64,000 nt of DNA, from NCBI GenBank assembly GCA_004026145.2, contig CP034993.1:14717637-14781636 (forward strand), read 5' to 3'. Below, one piece after another: positions 46,672-60,554 of the stretch (the first letter of the stretch is position 1; the number at the start of each line of letters is the position of its first letter). A program made the position numbers and the translations under genes. A model generated the notes under the pieces. The model searched no databases. It was given only the letters and a program-made list of their open reading frames with translations, and was not told the DNA's origin. This DNA is from Takifugu bimaculatus. Taxonomy: Eukaryota > Chordata > Actinopteri > Tetraodontiformes > Tetraodontidae.

Positions 46672-49600
46672 ACCACCTTATGGGAGACTTTTGGAACTAT
46701 TTTCTCTCTGGCAGTTAAGGTTTCTTTTAAAAGACCGAATTAATTAAAAAGATATCATCTCTCTTCGTGTCGAACCAGGAACGGGAGCTGATTCCAAAAC
46801 CTTTGAGTGACGAGCTGCAGCTCTCACAGCAAAAACGTGAAGGTGGGGACTGACGGGAGGGAGCAGAAGACCTCGCCGCCCGGCTCAGATGAGCTCTCGG
46901 CTCCTTCGGTCCGAGGCGCCTGCGAGGGCTCCTGAGCTGCGTCGGTCCCCCGATTCCATCCCAGAAAGTTTCCATCTGCCTATTCATTCGTTTATTTCCT
47001 GCAGAAGCTGCAATGTTTGACAGACGATTCCAAAGGGCTTGAACAGAGAACCTGTAATGAGTCCAAAGTTGGTGGATGAACAATGTTTTCCCTCTCTATC
47101 TTCTCCGGTCGCTCCTGCTAATCACCCCTCAGCTCGGAGGCGCTGCTACAGCTCTCCTCCCTGTCAACTCCCAGGGCTCCCAGCTCCTCCCGTTCCCTCT
47201 TTGATGTGTTCTGTAGAAACCTGCAGCTACCTTGGGAACAGGAGCGCGGTGACAGACTTCCCTGCTCCTTTTTTTCCCTTTTCGCCGTCTCCTCTGTGAT
47301 AAATCCTCGGGTCCAAAACAGCAACTTCCTCTGACACTAATTTCCTGTGAAACATGACATCTCAGTCGTTGGCAGGGCAGGGAAGTCAAAGGATGCCTGA
47401 ATGCTGAATCCTTTCCTGTAATAAATCATTTGCCATTAGAGACCTGTGACTTAAACAAATGAGCGTGTCTGCTTAAATAAGACCCTCCATTACCTGAACG
47501 GCTTCTTTTTAAGGGCAGGAGCACTATAAGAAGCCCAGCAGAGAGGGATCAACCCCCACAATCTCCAAATAACATCCAGGGTTCCAGAAGGTTACAGCCA
47601 TGTTCCGCTAGCTTTCACATCACCCGGGTTCCTGTTGTTGTCTGCTGGTTGGGGGCAAACGCCACCAGAAACATGTGCTCCACCCACACGCCTACCTAAA
47701 CCTTCTTAGTTGGATTAACAAACGTTCCTAATTTGTTCTAAAAACCAGATTAGTTAAGATGTAGATGTCGGCAAACACTAGCCTGCTAAGCTAAGCTAAC
47801 CGTTGTTGACCATTGAAATAACATCTACGGCGTCTCTTGGCTTCCATTTGTGAAATGTTGGTTTAGAAAAATATAGATAAATGAATGATAAATACTAAAT
47901 AGAATCTGAATACTCTCTTGGAGCGATTTCTGTCTGCTTGCTTTTAGGAATTTACGGAGGTTGCGGGTTTGTAGTAAAGAGCGGAGCTGCTTCCACGGTG
48001 GGGAGAGATCACGCGCTGCAGCGTAATGGAATGAAATATTTAAGAATATCTGTTGCTACAATAAGGATGCAGCAGAAAATAAGGAGTGGGATAAACTACC
48101 TCACACTATTCCTCCAAATTTAATGAGCTGCTGCTTTTACTGCAGCAGATAACTAAACCTTGAGGAATTATCCGCCCCGTGGGAGCGATAACGTCTGCCA
48201 CATTTTTACAAATAAGCAAGCATATATTCATGCTAGCATTGTGGGAACTCATTAAAGCAACTGTACTCTGGCACTCAGGCTGCCAAATCACGCACTAAGT
48301 GATAATTAAGGGACTTGACACTCAGAACCTTTTGTTTAAAATAAAAAATAAATACACTGAGGGTGGAATGGAGGCAGAATGTTGTGGAACCAAACATCCA
48401 AATATGAAGAGCGTGGCCTCCATGGTTCCTCCTGCAGAGTCTCTGCACTGGAACTGGTTGTAGAACGACAGGAAGACGAGCACGTGTGCGGAACGGCTGC
48501 TCGCGGAGCCACGGACGTCAGAATCCCGCCGTGAGAGGCGATGGACACATGACAGCAGGGCTGCTGATGATGCGGCAAAAACCGGTTCGGCTTTTTCTTC
48601 CTCCAAACCTGCTTGAGGGCAAAACATGAGCCAAGCATGAAGATACCGGAGATGGTGTGACAAGATGCTAAATGCCCTGTAGCAAGGAATCCATCATCGG
48701 CAGAGGGAAACACTTCATTTACCAGAAGGACATGGGTTCTGTCCCGCTTGCTGTGGAGAGTCGTCCCCTCCATGTAAAGCCCATAATAGTTCCACTGAGT
48801 CTCAGATAACTCACATCCTCTGCAGCTGTTTGGCTCCAGTGTGTCTTAATCTGGTGGAGCCACAAACGTGTAGGACTGATTCACTATCAGACATAATTAA
48901 AGAGATAATCATGATTACACCAAACATCAGGGGCTCTAATTATAAGATAAAAACACTGGACCGTCGTACAGTCGCCTTCATTGAAATATGAGCCCCCCCC
49001 ACATCCCCCTCGTTTTGGATGTTAGTGAGAAATAAAATGTAAATGAAAGCTGCTGCTAATTTGAAGATTCTTTGCATGAAAAGCAAGAAAAAAGAATCTA
49101 ATCAGGGCTCGACAGCCAAACATTTGGCTCTTCGTAACTGACTTTATGCTACGAATGCTGCAAATGTAGCACAGGTTAGATTCATTATTTGATATGAAAT
49201 ATGATGATTAATTCATTTCTAGGAAGAAAAAAAGCAAAGTCGTCTCACAAACGGGCCCTCGTGTACGATCCCGACTCACACTTAGCTCGTTATTCCCTCC
49301 AGCCCGGCCTGAACTCGCCATTCAAAACTGATGAGAGAGAGCTTTAATTGTGTGTTTTGTGTTACCCTGTAACACATCCAGGGGATTTATGACCTTTCTG
49401 TCAGCTGAGGTGATCAGATTAGATTTCCAGTTTAGCCGTTAGCTCGTTAGCTTGGTCCAAATGTGGCCGAGCCCCTTAAACAGTTCTCAAGTGTTCTGTT
49501 CTGTGATCGCTGAGTCAACGTCCCCTCCTGTCGCTAATGTCTCTCAGCACATTTAAAATATTTGTTGTGTGTCTGCAAAACTTGTCAGCCACATCCAAAC

Positions 49601-52600
49601 TAGACTGAAGGCGGCAACTTTTGATGAAAGCGAGAATAAAAAAAGGGAAAGGAGACAGTTCCTTCCTCCAAGCATGAAGGTTCTCTTCAGTATAAACCAC
49701 CGTGAGGAGGAAAACTCTCTCATAAATGAAAATCTGTCAAAGAAGCCCCTCAAACCAGCTCTTGCTGGGGAAATACCAGCTCTGACATGATGTATGGCAC
49801 TGTGAGGGGGGGGGAGTGAGAGGTGAGAATCAAACAGGTACACATAGGCAGACAGTTGGATGGGAAATAAAGCCTCAGTGCTGCTGCACAAAGCTGGCAG
49901 CAGCAACGGAGAGCAGCCAGAGCGACAGCCGTAATTGACTGCAAACACACAGAGAGAGTCTTAACCTTCGTTATGCTCAGAAAGAAACTCCAAAATAACT
50001 TTTTGAAGTCGAGTGTGCAATCGGCACAAGACAAATCGTCAAGGTTACAAAAAAAAACCAAACCCAACCAAGCGAGGATCAGGCTCTCTGTCTCGACCTG
50101 GATGAGGAGATGAAACCTGGACTGCATTTAAAATTCAAATGGGCTCCAAACCCGACAGACCTGGCTTAACACCAGATTCCTGAAATATGTCAGCAGAGCT
50201 GATGCAGCCAAACAATCGCCCGGAGGCCCTGGAATGACCTCTCTCCTTCTCCCTTTTCCACTCCAGCGCTAACACGTCTGAGCAGAGATTGGGAGACGTG
50301 TGGCTGTTCCTGAGAGAATGAGTCCTTTGACCCTGGAGGAAGGGTGAACGCTCAGCCTCAATTCATCCGCAACACTTTTCAGGCTTATTACACTGGAATC
50401 TCCACAACTCTCTCCCTGCTGGGAGCGGCCACGCGGCCGCTATTAGCGCCCGGCCCCGGCAGAGGAGAAGAGGACGTTAGACGCTGTGATTTCCGACTCC
50501 GCTGCCCGACACCCGAACGCATCTCAGCTCGGCTATTGTGTTGCTTTCCCTGTGTTGTGTCCACTTTGTGGAGCTTCATTTGGGCTGGTAATCTTTACCC
50601 ATTTGAAGTCACAGCAGGCGTTTGTGCACGTGTGAGAGCGCGTGTTGGTACAAGGGAGGGAGAGCGAGAGCGTGTACTCAACATGGCTGCCTTCCAAATG
50701 CGGAACGCACAGCAGGACAATTGTTTTCTGTCAAAGGGACAAACAGGGAAAAATGTGTCTTGAATATCTGATTCTCTCCATCACAGCGGTGCGAGAAAAG
50801 GAAAAGAAGAACTCTCTCATGAATGTTAATTTGACACCGTTTCATGGTGGCACACCTTCACAAATGGAGCAGTTCAAAATGGTGTGTTGATGGTAAATTA
50901 GCAGGGATGTGGGATGGTGGCAGGTGCCACCGCTGTCACGGTGTTTATCTGTCAGCAGCTGAACTCCCGATGATTAAGGAGCGTTTATTTAGCGCTGTGC
51001 TGCAGAAATCCTCTGGGATTCAGAAATACCTTTCCACTATTCCCCCACTATTATTATGTCGCTGCTCTTTGAAATGAGGAGTTACTCTCTTAGAATTTGC
51101 TTTTTCTTCCTTCCTCCTACTTGACTTTGGTGTTTACGTAGCTTCGGTTAATTTGTTCCGTCTTCATTTAAAGCAGACAAGGACTAACGACAGATGGAAG
51201 ATCTGGCGTGTTCTGCTTAGCGCTCGCTCCTAGCAAGGTTTCTGACCGTTCTTTTAGGAGCGAGGTGTCGTTGCGTGTGCAGTTGGCTCAGCAAACACTT
51301 CCTAATGGAAACGAAGCTGACTGGCTGTAAGTAGAAAGAATGAATGCTGCCCCCGTTTGCTTGTTTGGATCTAAAAACGGAGGCAGGTCCGCCAAAGATG
51401 TGGCGCCCTCGACCATTTAGGCGGGAAGTTGCCTCACGAACCAGGTGACAGTCTGCTGGAGCATAAATGATGAAGTCCATCTGCGCCGCGGCCACGTTCA
51501 GAGCGGCTGCGCAGCACCATCGCGGATCCTTGAGGATGTAGCTGAAGGCTTCATTGTACTCGTCACTGGAACAACATCATCGCAGACATGAGTGGAATTA
51601 TTCATCCATCTATTTATACTGTCCACATCAATTACACACCGACAGTTTGCATATTTCAGTGGGTGTGCACGAGCTAATACATCATGTAAAATATATGACT
51701 TCTGCAACATAGCATCAGATTGTAGCGCCACGGATGCTAAGCAACCGACCGCCTATTCAGACGTCTTCACCAAAGAGGAGAAACAACAGCTGGAGCCGAA
51801 AACTGTCTGCAGGCAGCCAAATCTTCCCATTCGGATGAGGTACCTGATACCAAAGGTGGGCAGAGGAAGTTTTCATGTTAGCCAATATAAAAGTTTTGGA
51901 GCAGCAATGCAAAGAAAAACAGCATCTTTTGATAAGATCCCGCAGGCTGCGAGAGATAGCTGACAACCACGGATGAGAGCGCATCATTAAATCACATCAA
52001 AACAAGACGGAGGAAAGTGCACTTCCAGTCAGGAAGAGTCGGGACAAAGCAGCCAGACAGATCTGTCTCTGTCTGAAGCTTCCCTCCTGAAACCAGCACA
52101 GCAGATGCATCACAGGCGGATCGTGACGAATCCGTCAGAGCTTCGGCTGCGGGGACACGGGAGCCATCAGAGAGCCGGCCGGCCGTGATCCACCTGATGA
52201 AACTTCTGACTGTGATGAACTGGAGACTCCAGTGACGGAGGACTGGGGATCTCTGCAACCCACACCAGAAGGTTGTGTGATTGTGTGACATCATCTCCTT
52301 TAGGGGAGCTGGACTGGGAACAGGGTGGCGGTGGTGGTCACACACTCCGCTTTCAATTCCTAATGCCGACGTGTTTGCGTCGGATCTCCAGTTAAACGTT
52401 AAACCTGCCGCCAAAGGGAAGGAATGAAAGAAGGAAAACGCGGAGCTTCCTGTTTGGTCGCCACGCTAAAGGCGCCTCCTCTCCCAGGTTAGCGCCGCGT
52501 CCTGCTCCACTGTCTGCCACGGGGGGCGATGACTGTTTATGAAGCTCCCACAGCAGGATTTCAGCGGCGCGCGGAGCCGTTCCCTCACGTTTTGACTCTG

Positions 52601-55600
52601 TTCCCAGACACCGTGTACTGCTGGAGCATGCATGGCTGATAAAGACCCTTTAGCAGCTAAATGGATTATTGCACCAAGGACATTGTAACCTCAGCGAAGG
52701 AGCAGGAGGAAACTGTCACTGTTTTCTGTGTTAATTCAGGATTACTGCACCAACCAGCACTGGTACGTTGGTGTCGGCCTTTTTTGAGATCCTTGATCCG
52801 GAGCGTTTAATCCTAACGCTAACCTTAACCCCCTCAGGAGGACTGCAGTCACGAACATTGTATCTTTGTTTAATCTCGCCATCGTGCTAAAATATCCCTT
52901 TTGTGACCCGCTGGCCCTCCTGCTGTGAGCCAAACCTTCAGAGAACCACGTCGGGCCACAGTGAAAAAGGCGTGTTATTATGCAGCGAAACGCCGTTTGC
53001 TTGCTAATGTTGTCTGTCGGGCCTAATTACAGTGATTAAACAATAAGCTGCCATAATCGTGCGTGCAGCGGACGATGTCCGTCAGCAACAAGTCGCTGCA
53101 CTCGGGGTTATTTAGAGAGCGACACATTAATGAAACGCGACGAGATTTGTCTGTTATTTTGGGAGGGGCACACAGCACGTCCCCAAACCACTTGCCGCTT
53201 ACCTTCACGCCACGATACATATCCCTTGTGTCACATGCATGGCTCCAGGTATGGCGGCGAATTCATCGGGGCCTATTACCGTCGCCCCCCACTGACAATG
53301 CCGTGTCGTATGCATGCTATTCACAAGGGTCACCTTTCCGGGCCCTTGGAGTTATTGCCTGGGGTCATATAGCACGCACGGCTGCCTTAAAGCATGTCAA
53401 CCAAGAGGGCAAATTATTAAATTTATGTGCTGGGGTTAGGAAAATGCTTTTAAAAAAACATGGTTTTGCTTTTAGTGTAATGTCTGGGGCCAGGAAGTGT
53501 GGAGCCAGAATCCCGGGAACAAATCAGAGAGAAGGAGTGGAGTCCTCCGCCACATGGCGTTAGCTCTAACGCTTAAAAATGCCGTCTGAGAGGGAACCGC
53601 TTCATCCCATCAGGACTCAGGGACACGAAGGTGTCTTTCAGTGAGGAAAGAAATTAAATGTGGAAATCACTTTTCCTAATTCCTCCCACTCGCTGAAAAG
53701 AAATGACTTCAACCTGCGGCTCCGAAGGAAGTCTCAGCTGTAATTACAAACCGGTCCGCCAGAGACGGAGCTTCAGATTAAATTTGTCCGGGACGGACGG
53801 ACGACCGAGGACGGCGGCGCTAAGACGATGACGCAACATCCCAGATGCTCCCAACCCTCCCTCCCCGCTGAACAACGCGCATTTATATGATACATTATCT
53901 ATAATTAGGCGTTCAAAGGGATGTAAAACAATCACAACTCAGTTCCAGAGCCGCCGCGACAGTTACGACACCTTCAAGTGGAGCCGGTGCTCCTCATTCC
54001 GCCGCACTGGCGCAGATAAATGATTCAACTCTGCACATCGACTCCCGGCTCTTCCTCCTCTCCAAACGTTGGGCATCACGCTGCGGGTGAGGCGCGTTCT
54101 GCCGGATTACTCATGTTCCTCCATTAGCACGCAGGCAATTTGTAAGTGAGTGCAATACAGCAGAGTAGCACTGGGCAGAATGAGCAGATTATGGCACCAA
54201 ACATCAGTCAGCTCCCACATTCCCTAATTCCTCTTGGTTACATGGAAACTGAGCTCGAAGGAGTCCCGGGTCGAGTGTCATCAACAACACAAAGCCGTCC
54301 ATTAAGAGTAGAGGGATCCATAACAGAAACCAGTAGGCCTCTCTATCTTTATGAAGGCTCTTCAATCAGCATATAAAATAAAACAACTACAGTTTTGACT
54401 TGTGGTTGTTTGTTTTGTTTTCCAGTTATTTTGGGGATAAAATCCTTCCGGGATTAGAAGATGAAACTGCTTGGAAAAACACAAGTAAACAACTGTGTGT
54501 GTGTTTCTATTATGAATAATCACCATTGTTCATATTTACCCTGTGAACTTGACAAGACATTTGTTCCATAAAGCTGGGTTTATCTTTGCGCGTCAGCCGC
54601 GTGCACGTAGCACGAGCCTCAGGAGGAACGCTCCCTCGCCGGCCTCCTTTCAGAACATCGGGAGCACATTGTTTCCTGGAAAAGAGCTAACATCATGTTT
54701 GTGGTTGTTGCTTCCCCCTCACATCAGAGATAAAGTGTATCAGGCAGTGTTTTGACATTAACCCGGGGCGGCGCGTCATTATCGGGTCCTTCTCACAATT
54801 CCCAGGCGGAATTTCATCAGAAATCCATACTTTGATTTTCCTCCATGAGACTGTTGCATCTAAATTGGGATCTCCTTCCAGAACCTGTGCAGCTCGCGCT
54901 TTGGAGGACCTTTTGCTCGCCGGTAACAGATAATAGTCTTTGAGGCTTTGAAGGTGACTCGTTTAACTCCTAGTCGGAGCTAATCTGCCTGGATTTTGTT
55001 AGACCTGCGAACAGCCTGTATCCCAAGATAAGGTCTAGTCAGAGCAGGAAGTGACTCCGGCACGCTGCTTTCAGAGGATTTGGGGATGAGCCGCTGTGGT
55101 TCAGAGACGAGTTTCACACACAGCGACCAGGCGAAATACAGTCCAAATCACAGCTCCATCTGGTGCCTCCCAATACCGGCGCAGAGCTGGAAATGCAGCA
55201 TTTTTTCGGGCTTTTTTTAAGGGCTTCCATTGTGCTCTTGTCTTCTGGAGGACCACTGACTTTTATTCCGCTGTAATTGCACTTTCGAATTTCAAGTTGT
55301 GTCTTTTAGGCGGGAGAACTCGTGTTCTGCTGTTATCAGAAAATTAGAAGCCAAGAAGCGTGTGGGAGTCACAGATAAATCCACAAAGCAATGCTTTTGC
55401 CCAGCATAATGCTAATGCTAGATGAATGCAAAACCACCCTGCATCAACAGATTAGAGTTCCTAAAGTTGATAAACTAGAAGGAAAGAATTCAATTCAATC
55501 GCCAGGGGGACATAACGGAAGCTTCTCAAATATGGAGGAGCTATTCCGTCCAGACAGGAGTTCTGGTTCTGCTGGTACTGGTACGTGTGTGTAACGAGGA

Positions 55601-57410
55601 ATGCTGTCCTCGGTCCTTCACAACCAGTTCTCGTTACGTTTGTCTAGCAGAAGATGGTTTGTTCATCTCCCATCTGAATATGTTCTCTAGTTCCACAAAG
55701 TAATTGTGGAGTCCGCCCCCCCCCCCCGTCGGAGTCACATGACAGTGTGTCTGCTGTAATTGGCCACATTAGGGTCACACCTTAACGCTGGTCCCTCTTA
55801 ATCCTTTACTGTCGTGTGAAGAACCTGTTGAGGGAGCTCATCGGTGCTCCTCCTCCATCGCTACCATGTTCAGATGTAAAAATACCCCAGGAGGGCGGAT
55901 CAGGTTTACCATGCAGAGCTTTTCCCCGAATGCACCAGCCTCTGCAGACAGAGGCACCCCCCCCCCACCACCACCACTCCTACTTTCAATTGAGTGTGTA
56001 ATGAAAAAAGTACAAGTGGAAATGGGGGGGGGTGGGGGGGGGTGGGAATAAAGAGGGTAAAACCAGAATGTGCTAATGCGCGCTGCCACGATGTCACTAT
56101 GCATCATCAATTTGACATCAAAAATAAAAGTGAAGGCTGAAAGGTTGGAAGGGAGGCCAAAGTGCACTAAAAGAGACTTTTAACACCATAAATTGAGATT
56201 TACCCTCCATGTTTTATTGAAGCTGAGCAATCAAAAGGCCTCCAGGGGTTCACGGGGGCCGGAGGGTTTTCTTATGTGTCGTGTTTTCAACATTGAATTA
56301 TTTAACTTTGACAGCAATCTTTCTGGAATCTTAATGATTCCCTCTCTCCTGACAAACACACCGTTGAAATATTAAAGAGAAGAAAGTGTGCACGGAATTC
56401 ATAACCCCCCCCCCGATAAATCTAATTCAGATTCCTGAAAACTCTCAGATTCCAAATATGACCAGGAGACTGTTTATGTGTATGTGTTCACCTTTTATAA
56501 GGAAGAGGCAAAGAACGATCAGCTAAATGTGATCATGACACCTTCAGGTGGAATCAAACGTCACCTGAATCCAGATGTGAGATGAGCAATTTCAGTTCTT
56601 TTGGTTTCTTCAGTTGTGGCTTGAAAAGAGGGAAACAGAAGCATGATGGTCTGGCTTCACCCCTCATTAATACAGCCCATAATAAATCATAAACCAGCAT
56701 AAATCCCTCCATCATCTTTAGGATCAGTTCGGGGTCTTTAAGCCCTCCCCGGGATGTCCGCGCACACCTAACGGCTGCTGCGTGGTTGGGTCATCATGCT
56801 GCTCGACAGAAAGAGATGCGTTTTAAATCTAAAGTGACGTCGTTCTGTCACTGACGGATTGAAACGTGCACATGTTGGCGGCCCACTTTCCCTCAGACAC
56901 AAGGGAGCTTCGCTTTGTTCCCGACTTGAAGAGGGAAGGGGGAGACTGGAGGAACTCTAATGACTCCCTACCTGCTGCGGATGCATCCGCCTCCCCTCCT
57001 GCTGCCCACAGGCAGCAGAACGCCGCATAGTTTCAGACAGATAAGGTGTTTGACAAAAAGGGAGGGAGACATGTTTCCATTTGTCTTGGTCAAGTTGGTC
57101 CCGCGCGAGCGGTAAGTGTTGCTGCCGTCTGCTGACAGCCGCCCTTTAATCACCGCCGCTCGTGCCAGACAGACGCCGCCACGGCTGCATGGCGTGAAGA
57201 GGAAGCCGAGATTGTTGTTGCTCCCCGGTGGACAGAGGGCTTCCGTTAAAGTTGGAGTTAAGATGGCAACCGCTGATTTAAGGGAACCAAATGTAAGAAA
57301 AGCATTTAAAGTAATCATAAAAGAGGTAATCGTGTTAACTAAGGAATCTTTAGAATAATCGTCAGTCGATTTCAAGTATCAACCCGTAAATAATTGATGT
57401 TGGCATGTCC
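46672..57410. other. Intergenic DNA, no gene seen
   Basis: About 10.7 kb of mostly unique sequence. The segment 53030-53450 is mixed-composition, non-repetitive and carries balanced open frames (up to 166 codons, 53063-53563) without protein similarity. Small G/C runs lie at 55716-55727 and 56024-56043. No splice-consistent exon chain was found. Confidence 0.5.
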
Positions 57411-57412
57411 GT

Positions 57413-57460
57413 AGCCCCGCCCCCCATCAATCTAGCCAATCACCAAGTCAGGGCCATTTT
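57413..57460 (+). promoter_or_regulatory. GC box, CCAAT box and YY1-like motif in a row
   Basis: AGCCCCGCCCCCCAT at 57413-57427 is identical over 15 bases to the GC-box segment at 42593-42607. CCAAT follows at 57436-57440 and CCATTTT, matching the YY1 core CCATNTT, at 57454-57460. The block lies 60-100 bp upstream of a short basic reading frame, the normal order for a TATA-less promoter. Confidence 0.4.
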
Positions 57461-57516
57461 GGCGTCCGTGTTGCCACTCAACCCGGAGCTGCAGCTACGG
57501 ACGTTTGATACCACAA

Positions 57517-57597
57517 ATGTCCGACGTCAATAAACGTAAAAGGTCTCGTTATGATTCCAAACAACAGCGTGAAGTCAGGAACAAAACGAGGATCTGA
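57517..57597 (+). pseudogene. 26-codon basic reading frame, possible start of a truncated gene or transposon protein
   Basis: The frame starts MSDVNKRKRSRYDSKQQREV and ends RNKTRI before a TGA. It is very basic, with a KRKR nuclear-localisation-like motif, and its composition looks more protein-like than the chance frames around it. I have the impression that multicopy fish proteins begin in a similar way, but I cannot name a family. No continuation was found in any frame directly downstream, so it may be a 5' fragment, an exon whose splice site I missed, or chance. Confidence 0.25.
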
Positions 57598-58122
57598 GCA
57601 GAGGATTACTGATTTTCGCTGATATTAATTCTACTGAACGTAGGCATTGAGTTAAGTATCACGAGATGATTAAATACTAAATAGCATTCGTCCTTCACTC
57701 ACTGGGCTCCAGTCTTAAAGGCAAACCAGACTCACTTATTAACTCTCGCGTCAGCTTTACTGGTTTCGAGTCGAAGGATCCACCGCGACGAACGTCAGAG
57801 ACTGCGAGAGAAAGAAAAATCACCTTCAAGTTTGAAATATGCAGCTGGAAACAGAGAGAAAAGTGCCGCCCTTTGTTTTCCGGGAGTCATTACCCCTGTA
57901 GAATAGACCTAAAGCTTTGATAATTCAAATATCAAAGCATTTATGCTTCTCCTCTCCCACAATGGCGAAGGCCGCGGGCGCAGCTTGTTTTTAGAAAGTC
58001 AAATAGTGATTGAAGATTCAACAGTCTCCCCTGAGATCATGATATAGCTTCAGGAAAAAACACTCTAATGATTTGTATTTTATTAAAACCAGAACAGATG
58101 ATGAAATATGTTTTATTTAGTG

Positions 58123-58176
<54 letters not shown>

Positions 58177-60515
58177 CAGGGTTCTTAGATAGCCCATAAC
58201 ATAGATTTTGCACTGACTTTCAGCTTACGAGCATCATATACCAGATAAATAAATGTCTTCACAGCTAATCGAGCATTCACCCGTCAGCTCACGTAAATTA
58301 ATCAATATATGAAAAAGAAACGTATTAACTCTTCTGCCACAATTGGAAACAGTACCAAGACGGCTGAGATTCTTATCATTTAATTCATCCTGCACGGTGC
58401 GAAATATTCCATGAGGATTCTGTAATTATACACAAGCTGCAGTTGAGAGTGTTGAGATGAGAGATTATTCCAGCAGGGCCTGAGAGCAGCACTCTTCAAG
58501 TCAAGTTTAGCAAAAACGCCAGTTAAATCACGCGCACGTTCTGACCGCTTGACCACAGATTGAAAAAATAAAACCAACTGAAAACATGCAAATCTGACTT
58601 CACTTGTAATTGGTTTGCTATTGCCTGGGTTCATAACTAATACATTCGGGCTTTATTGTCTGTATCGGGCAATTTCTCAGGCTGAGTTTTTAATTCATAG
58701 TGAATTTAATTGAAGAGAAGGAGACCGACCCATCTAATGGTCTTGGCAGAGGGTGATGATTTGCACCGACTCATGAGTCAGATTCCAGAGTCACTGGCTT
58801 TGGTTTGAACTGAAGACCCAGCAGAGCACTTTTAACCAAATATTTCACTTTGAAATACTGCAGTTAATAGCATCAGCCCCTGGGCTGAACTACCTCCAAG
58901 GAGCATGTTCCCACCCACTGAATCTCTAATACCTCGGTGATTTCTTTTAATGTATTAATAAGACGATGTGGCTTTTAAACTTCAAGATTTCAGGGGGATT
59001 ATCCCTCTGTGTTTGAAAAGCCGTTAGCGGGATTCACCATTTATTCAGGTTCGAAAGGGAGTCAGCTTGCATCACAGGAGGGAATCTGCCTCCATCTGCC
59101 TCAACAACAGGTCTGGAAGCAGGAAACTGAATGTGACAATGTGGTTTTTTGAGTGGCCGAGTAAAAACACGCCCATTAAGCTGCGATGACTTTTCAAGTG
59201 AAAACATTCCAACACACAACTGACAGACATGGCACAGGCGCCCTAGAGCCCACAGAACAGCCGAGCGAGCGCAGCCGCATCGCAGCCATCCAGAAAAGAT
59301 GATCAAGAGCAGCAGCAGCGGCTGCCTCTGGCTGGCCCATCTCATTCCCGGCCTTCCCGGGAGACATAATGTCAGGATTTTGATACTCTGCTACCAGACA
59401 CAATGCAACAGTTGCAATAAAAGACATCGGAATCATTATTGGATAATGAGGAGGGGGGGGGGAAACAGAAATACCCAAGAGGGTAAAGTTCACCACAGCA
59501 GAGACCAGAACCTCCTCTAATTAGGGCTGGGATGGGCTTGATCTGCTGGGGAACGCAAAAACTGGGTCACAAATCTTAATAAGGAGCCATCTTTTTAATG
59601 CTTTTATCACTAGAACAACAGATACAGCACTTCCTGCAGCCCCCAGTGGCGGCTCGTTGCCATGGTTGCCAGGTGAGAACGTTGCAGCAACCTGGGAAGG
59701 GAAAGAGGTGAGGAGCAGTAGAACGAGGGGACTGGGAGGAGAGACAGGGAGTCCATGGCGGCACTGACGGGAATGGACCCCACAACCATCACGAGTCGCA
59801 CCCATGAACATCCCGATGAAGTCATCCTTTCGTCCTTCCGAGGCTTGAAGATCAGCTGGCGGAAAAAGGGACAAAAGGAAGAGTTAATGGCGCAGATAAA
59901 TGGAGGTGCATTCAAGTGCTGCTGGTTCTTTGACCACATGTGCATTGATTTTGTCCACTGATAGTTGGCAGGAGACAGCTGATAGATAGTGAAGGATATG
60001 CTTCATTAGCACTGAGTGCCTCCACAAGGACCACCTCCTACATCTTTGGGGGAGGCCCTGTCGATATCTTCACCCTCACAATAGAACCATGTTCACTTTG
60101 AATTCTTTCTCATCACTTTATCCCACAATGAAGAGATAATCCTTCATATTGGGGGGGGGGGGGGATGAGAGAGCTGGAGCAACAGGCGGGCTCCAGTTTA
60201 AACCATACAGAAGCTGATCCTCCAAACCAGTGAAGCCTTCAGAAATGTTAATTAATCCCTTTCACCAGAATAAAATGTCAGCTCTGTAAATGAGCGCGAA
60301 TGACTGATGAGCTGCTTTTCTGGGTTTGTAATCTGAACCGCCTTAAAAGGTTCCCCTGTACGTCACAGACGAGACGGTTTGTGGTTCACGACCACAACAA
60401 ATTGGATCGTTTGTGTGACTTAATCGACATTTTCTGAGCAATTTGAACAAAGCCGATGACATGCGCTGTGTTTTATCAGCACTTTTTTCCCCCCCAATTT
60501 CACATTGTGGCAGCA
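57598..60515. other. Intergenic DNA, no gene seen
   Basis: Unique sequence around the (CA)n listed separately. An octamer ATGCAAAT lies at 58586-58593 and a G14 run at 60151-60164. Segment 58200-58330 is AT-rich with TTAATCAATATATG-type motifs. Confidence 0.5.
58125..58174. repeat. (CA)25 dinucleotide microsatellite
   Basis: An uninterrupted CA run of about 50 bp. Confidence 0.99.
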
Positions 60516-60554
60516 GTCCGTCCGTCCGTCCGTCCGTCCGTCCGTCCGTCCGTC
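60516..60554. repeat. (GTCC)n tetranucleotide microsatellite, about 10 copies
   Basis: A perfect run with one CpG per unit. Confidence 0.98.

Noticed and set aside
53063..53563. 166-codon open frame
   Set aside because: Composition and lack of any known motif suggest chance. The DNA may be conserved for regulatory reasons instead.
57071..57120. Possible short exon ending at a GTAAGT donor (57112-57117)
   Set aside because: A 14-codon frame from an ATG precedes the donor-like sequence, but there is no similarity or partner acceptor to support it.
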